From JAYGED01 sp046582565 (GTDB lineage: Bacteria; Pseudomonadota; Alphaproteobacteria; JAAXGF01): a stretch of 6,577 bases of DNA. A program made the translations under genes and the position numbers. Shown here piece by piece: positions 5,640 to 6,577 of this stretch; within the stretch, counting starts at the first letter, position 1; the number at the start of each line of letters is the position of its first letter. The stretch is taken from the NCBI GenBank assembly GCA_046582565.1, contig JAYGED010000124.1:1-6577 (forward strand). The letters run 5' to 3'. Below the pieces are notes generated by a model. The model saw only the letters and a program-made list of their open reading frames with translations. It did not search any database and was not told the origin of the DNA.

Positions 5640-6442
5640 CGGCGGTTCACGCCTGGCGCTGCCTGCTGGGCATCCTCAAGCGTGAATCCCTGCGCTTTCT
5701 GCATCAGCGCGAACGATTCATCGCGGCCCTGGTACGGCCCCTGCTCTGGTTGCTCATATTCGCCGCCGGATTCCGCGCCATTCTTGGGGTTTCCATCATC
5801 GACCCCTACGAGACCTACATCCCCTACGAAGTCTATATCACGCCGGGGCTGATCGCCATGATCCAGCTTTTCAACGGCATGCAAAGCTCGCTCTCCATGG
5901 TCTACGACCGTGAGATGGGCAGCATGCGCACCCTGCTGGTCAGCCCCATGCCGCGCTGGTATCTGCTGTTCTGCCGGTTGCTGGGGGGCACCCTGGTGTC
6001 GATGCTCCAGGTCTATGCCTTCCTCGCCGTGGCGGCGCTGTTCGACATCCGCCCACCCGCCTGGGGCTACATCGCCCTGCTGCCGGCCCTGATCGTATCA
6101 GGCTTGATGTTGGGCGCCATGGGCATGGTGCTGTCGTCGATGATCCGGCAATTGGAAAATTTCGCGGGCATCATGAATTTCGTGATTTTCCCGATGTTTT
6201 TCCTGTCCTCGGCGCTCTATCCCCTGTGGCGCATACGGGAAAGCAGCGATGCGCTTTACCGCCTCTGCACCCTTAATCCCTTCACCTATGCGGTGGAGCT
6301 GATTCGCTACTCTCTCTATTTGAAGACCAACGGTGTGGCGACGCTGGTCGTCGTCGTGGCCTTCACGGCTTTTGCCGCGGTGGCGATCTATGCCTATGAC
6401 CCGGCGCGCGGGATAATGAGCCGAAAGCGCACAGGCGCATAA
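5636..6442 (+). CDS. ABC-2 type transporter permease, PedC-like
   Basis: This 268-residue inner-membrane protein has about six hydrophobic segments, roughly at residues 29-50, 68-88, 110-136, 146-168, 177-197 and 233-253. It shows ABC-2 permease hallmarks: a cytoplasmic REMGSMRTLLVSPMPR stretch (92-107) that would contact the ATPase, the FPMFFLSSALYPL motif (185-197), and NPFTYAVELIRY (214-225) before the last segment. Such permeases pair with DrrA-like ATPases in export. Known relatives beside PQQ-alcohol dehydrogenases include PedC of Pseudomonas putida, proposed to expel toxic alcohols or aldehydes during phenylethanol catabolism. Here the substrate is inferred from context only. The start ATG overlaps the ATPase stop codon. 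No terminator is visible after the stop. Confidence 0.92.
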   Translation: MTAVHAWRCLLGILKRESLRFLHQRERFIAALVRPLLWLLIFAAGFRAILGVSIIDPYETYIPYEVYITPGLIAMIQLFNGMQSSLSMVYDREMGSMRTLLVSPMPRWYLLFCRLLGGTLVSMLQVYAFLAVAALFDIRPPAWGYIALLPALIVSGLMLGAMGMVLSSMIRQLENFAGIMNFVIFPMFFLSSALYPLWRIRESSDALYRLCTLNPFTYAVELIRYSLYLKTNGVATLVVVVAFTAFAAVAIYAYDPARGIMSRKRTGA

Positions 6443-6491
6443 ATATTTCCAAAACCGGATTACCATCGAGATGCCTGAGTGACCCTGCCTC

Positions 6492-6523
6492 TTGCAATCC
6501 GAAATGCCATCCATCATTATAAA
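6492..6523 (+). promoter_or_regulatory. Weak promoter candidate before the last gene
   Basis: TTGCAA (6492-6497), the same hexamer as in the transporter promoter, is followed after 17 bases by CATTAT (6515-6520, four of six). An overlapping TATAAA (6518-6523) matches better but at a 20-base spacing. Downstream at 6528-6543, GCCGGTC occurs twice with a 9-base period and could also fold as a small CCGG hairpin. Read-through from the permease gene is an alternative way to express the next gene. Confidence 0.3.
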
Positions 6524-6556
6524 CGGAGCCGGTCATGCCGGTCTCAAGTACATAAA

Positions 6557-6562
6557 GGGAGG
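6557..6562 (+). promoter_or_regulatory. Strong ribosome-binding site of the last gene
   Basis: GGGAGG, within AAAGGGAGGA, lies 8 bases before the ATG at 6571. It is the best-spaced Shine-Dalgarno sequence in the window and is the main support for a real gene starting there. Confidence 0.75.
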
Positions 6563-6570
6563 ATACCGTT

Positions 6571-6577
6571 ATGGCCT
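6571..6577 (+). CDS. Start of an unidentified gene, cut by the window edge
   Basis: Only ATG GCC and one further base are present, so the product cannot be identified. The start is supported by the well-placed ribosome-binding site. It has the same direction as the ABC transporter genes and begins 128 bases after the permease stop, so it could belong to the same alcohol-oxidation locus. Confidence 0.6.

Noticed and set aside
1..6577. CRISPR array, tRNA or rRNA genes
   Set aside because: No regularly spaced repeats, cloverleaf-like sequence or rRNA-like stretch was seen; nearly all the window is protein-coding or IS DNA.

Overview
The window looks like chromosomal DNA of an alphaproteobacterium. 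This is inferred from moderately GC-rich coding sequence, IS6-family transposases of the alphaproteobacterial type, and a periplasmic PQQ-alcohol dehydrogenase with c-type cytochrome chemistry. The genus cannot be read from the sequence.

Bases 1-1338 are a pile-up of three IS6-family insertion sequences. A complete element (about 130-938, plus strand, full-length DDE transposase) lies between two truncated relatives, both on the minus strand: a central transposase fragment at 1-128, and an N-terminal half with its own outer terminal repeat at 939-1338. The complete element has no 8-bp target duplication. The two flanking pieces overlap in protein coordinates and belong to different subgroups, so this is a mosaic made by repeated insertion and deletion rather than one simple insertion.

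Bases 1339-3905 hold an exported PQQ-dependent alcohol dehydrogenase (571 aa, no fused haem domain) and, after a strong rho-independent terminator, an exported di-haem c4-like cytochrome that is its probable electron acceptor. The dehydrogenase carries the Asp-X-Asp active-site signature (D341/D343) that marks lanthanide-dependent enzymes of the XoxF/ExaF/PedH kind.

Bases 3902-4810 (minus strand) encode an exported ankyrin-repeat protein that converges on the cytochrome gene, with overlapping stop codons.

Bases 4875-6442 encode a two-gene ABC-2 type transporter: an ATPase and a permease overlapping by ATGA. It resembles the PedB/PedC-like transporters that are known to sit beside PQQ-alcohol dehydrogenases and are proposed to be efflux systems. 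The ATPase gene has a TATAAT box so close to its ATG that its transcript may be leaderless. A further gene begins at 6571 with a strong ribosome-binding site and runs off the window.

Taken together, the non-mobile part reads as a periplasmic alcohol-oxidation module: dehydrogenase, cytochrome acceptor, membrane transporter for substrate or toxic product, and an ankyrin protein of unknown role in the same compartment.
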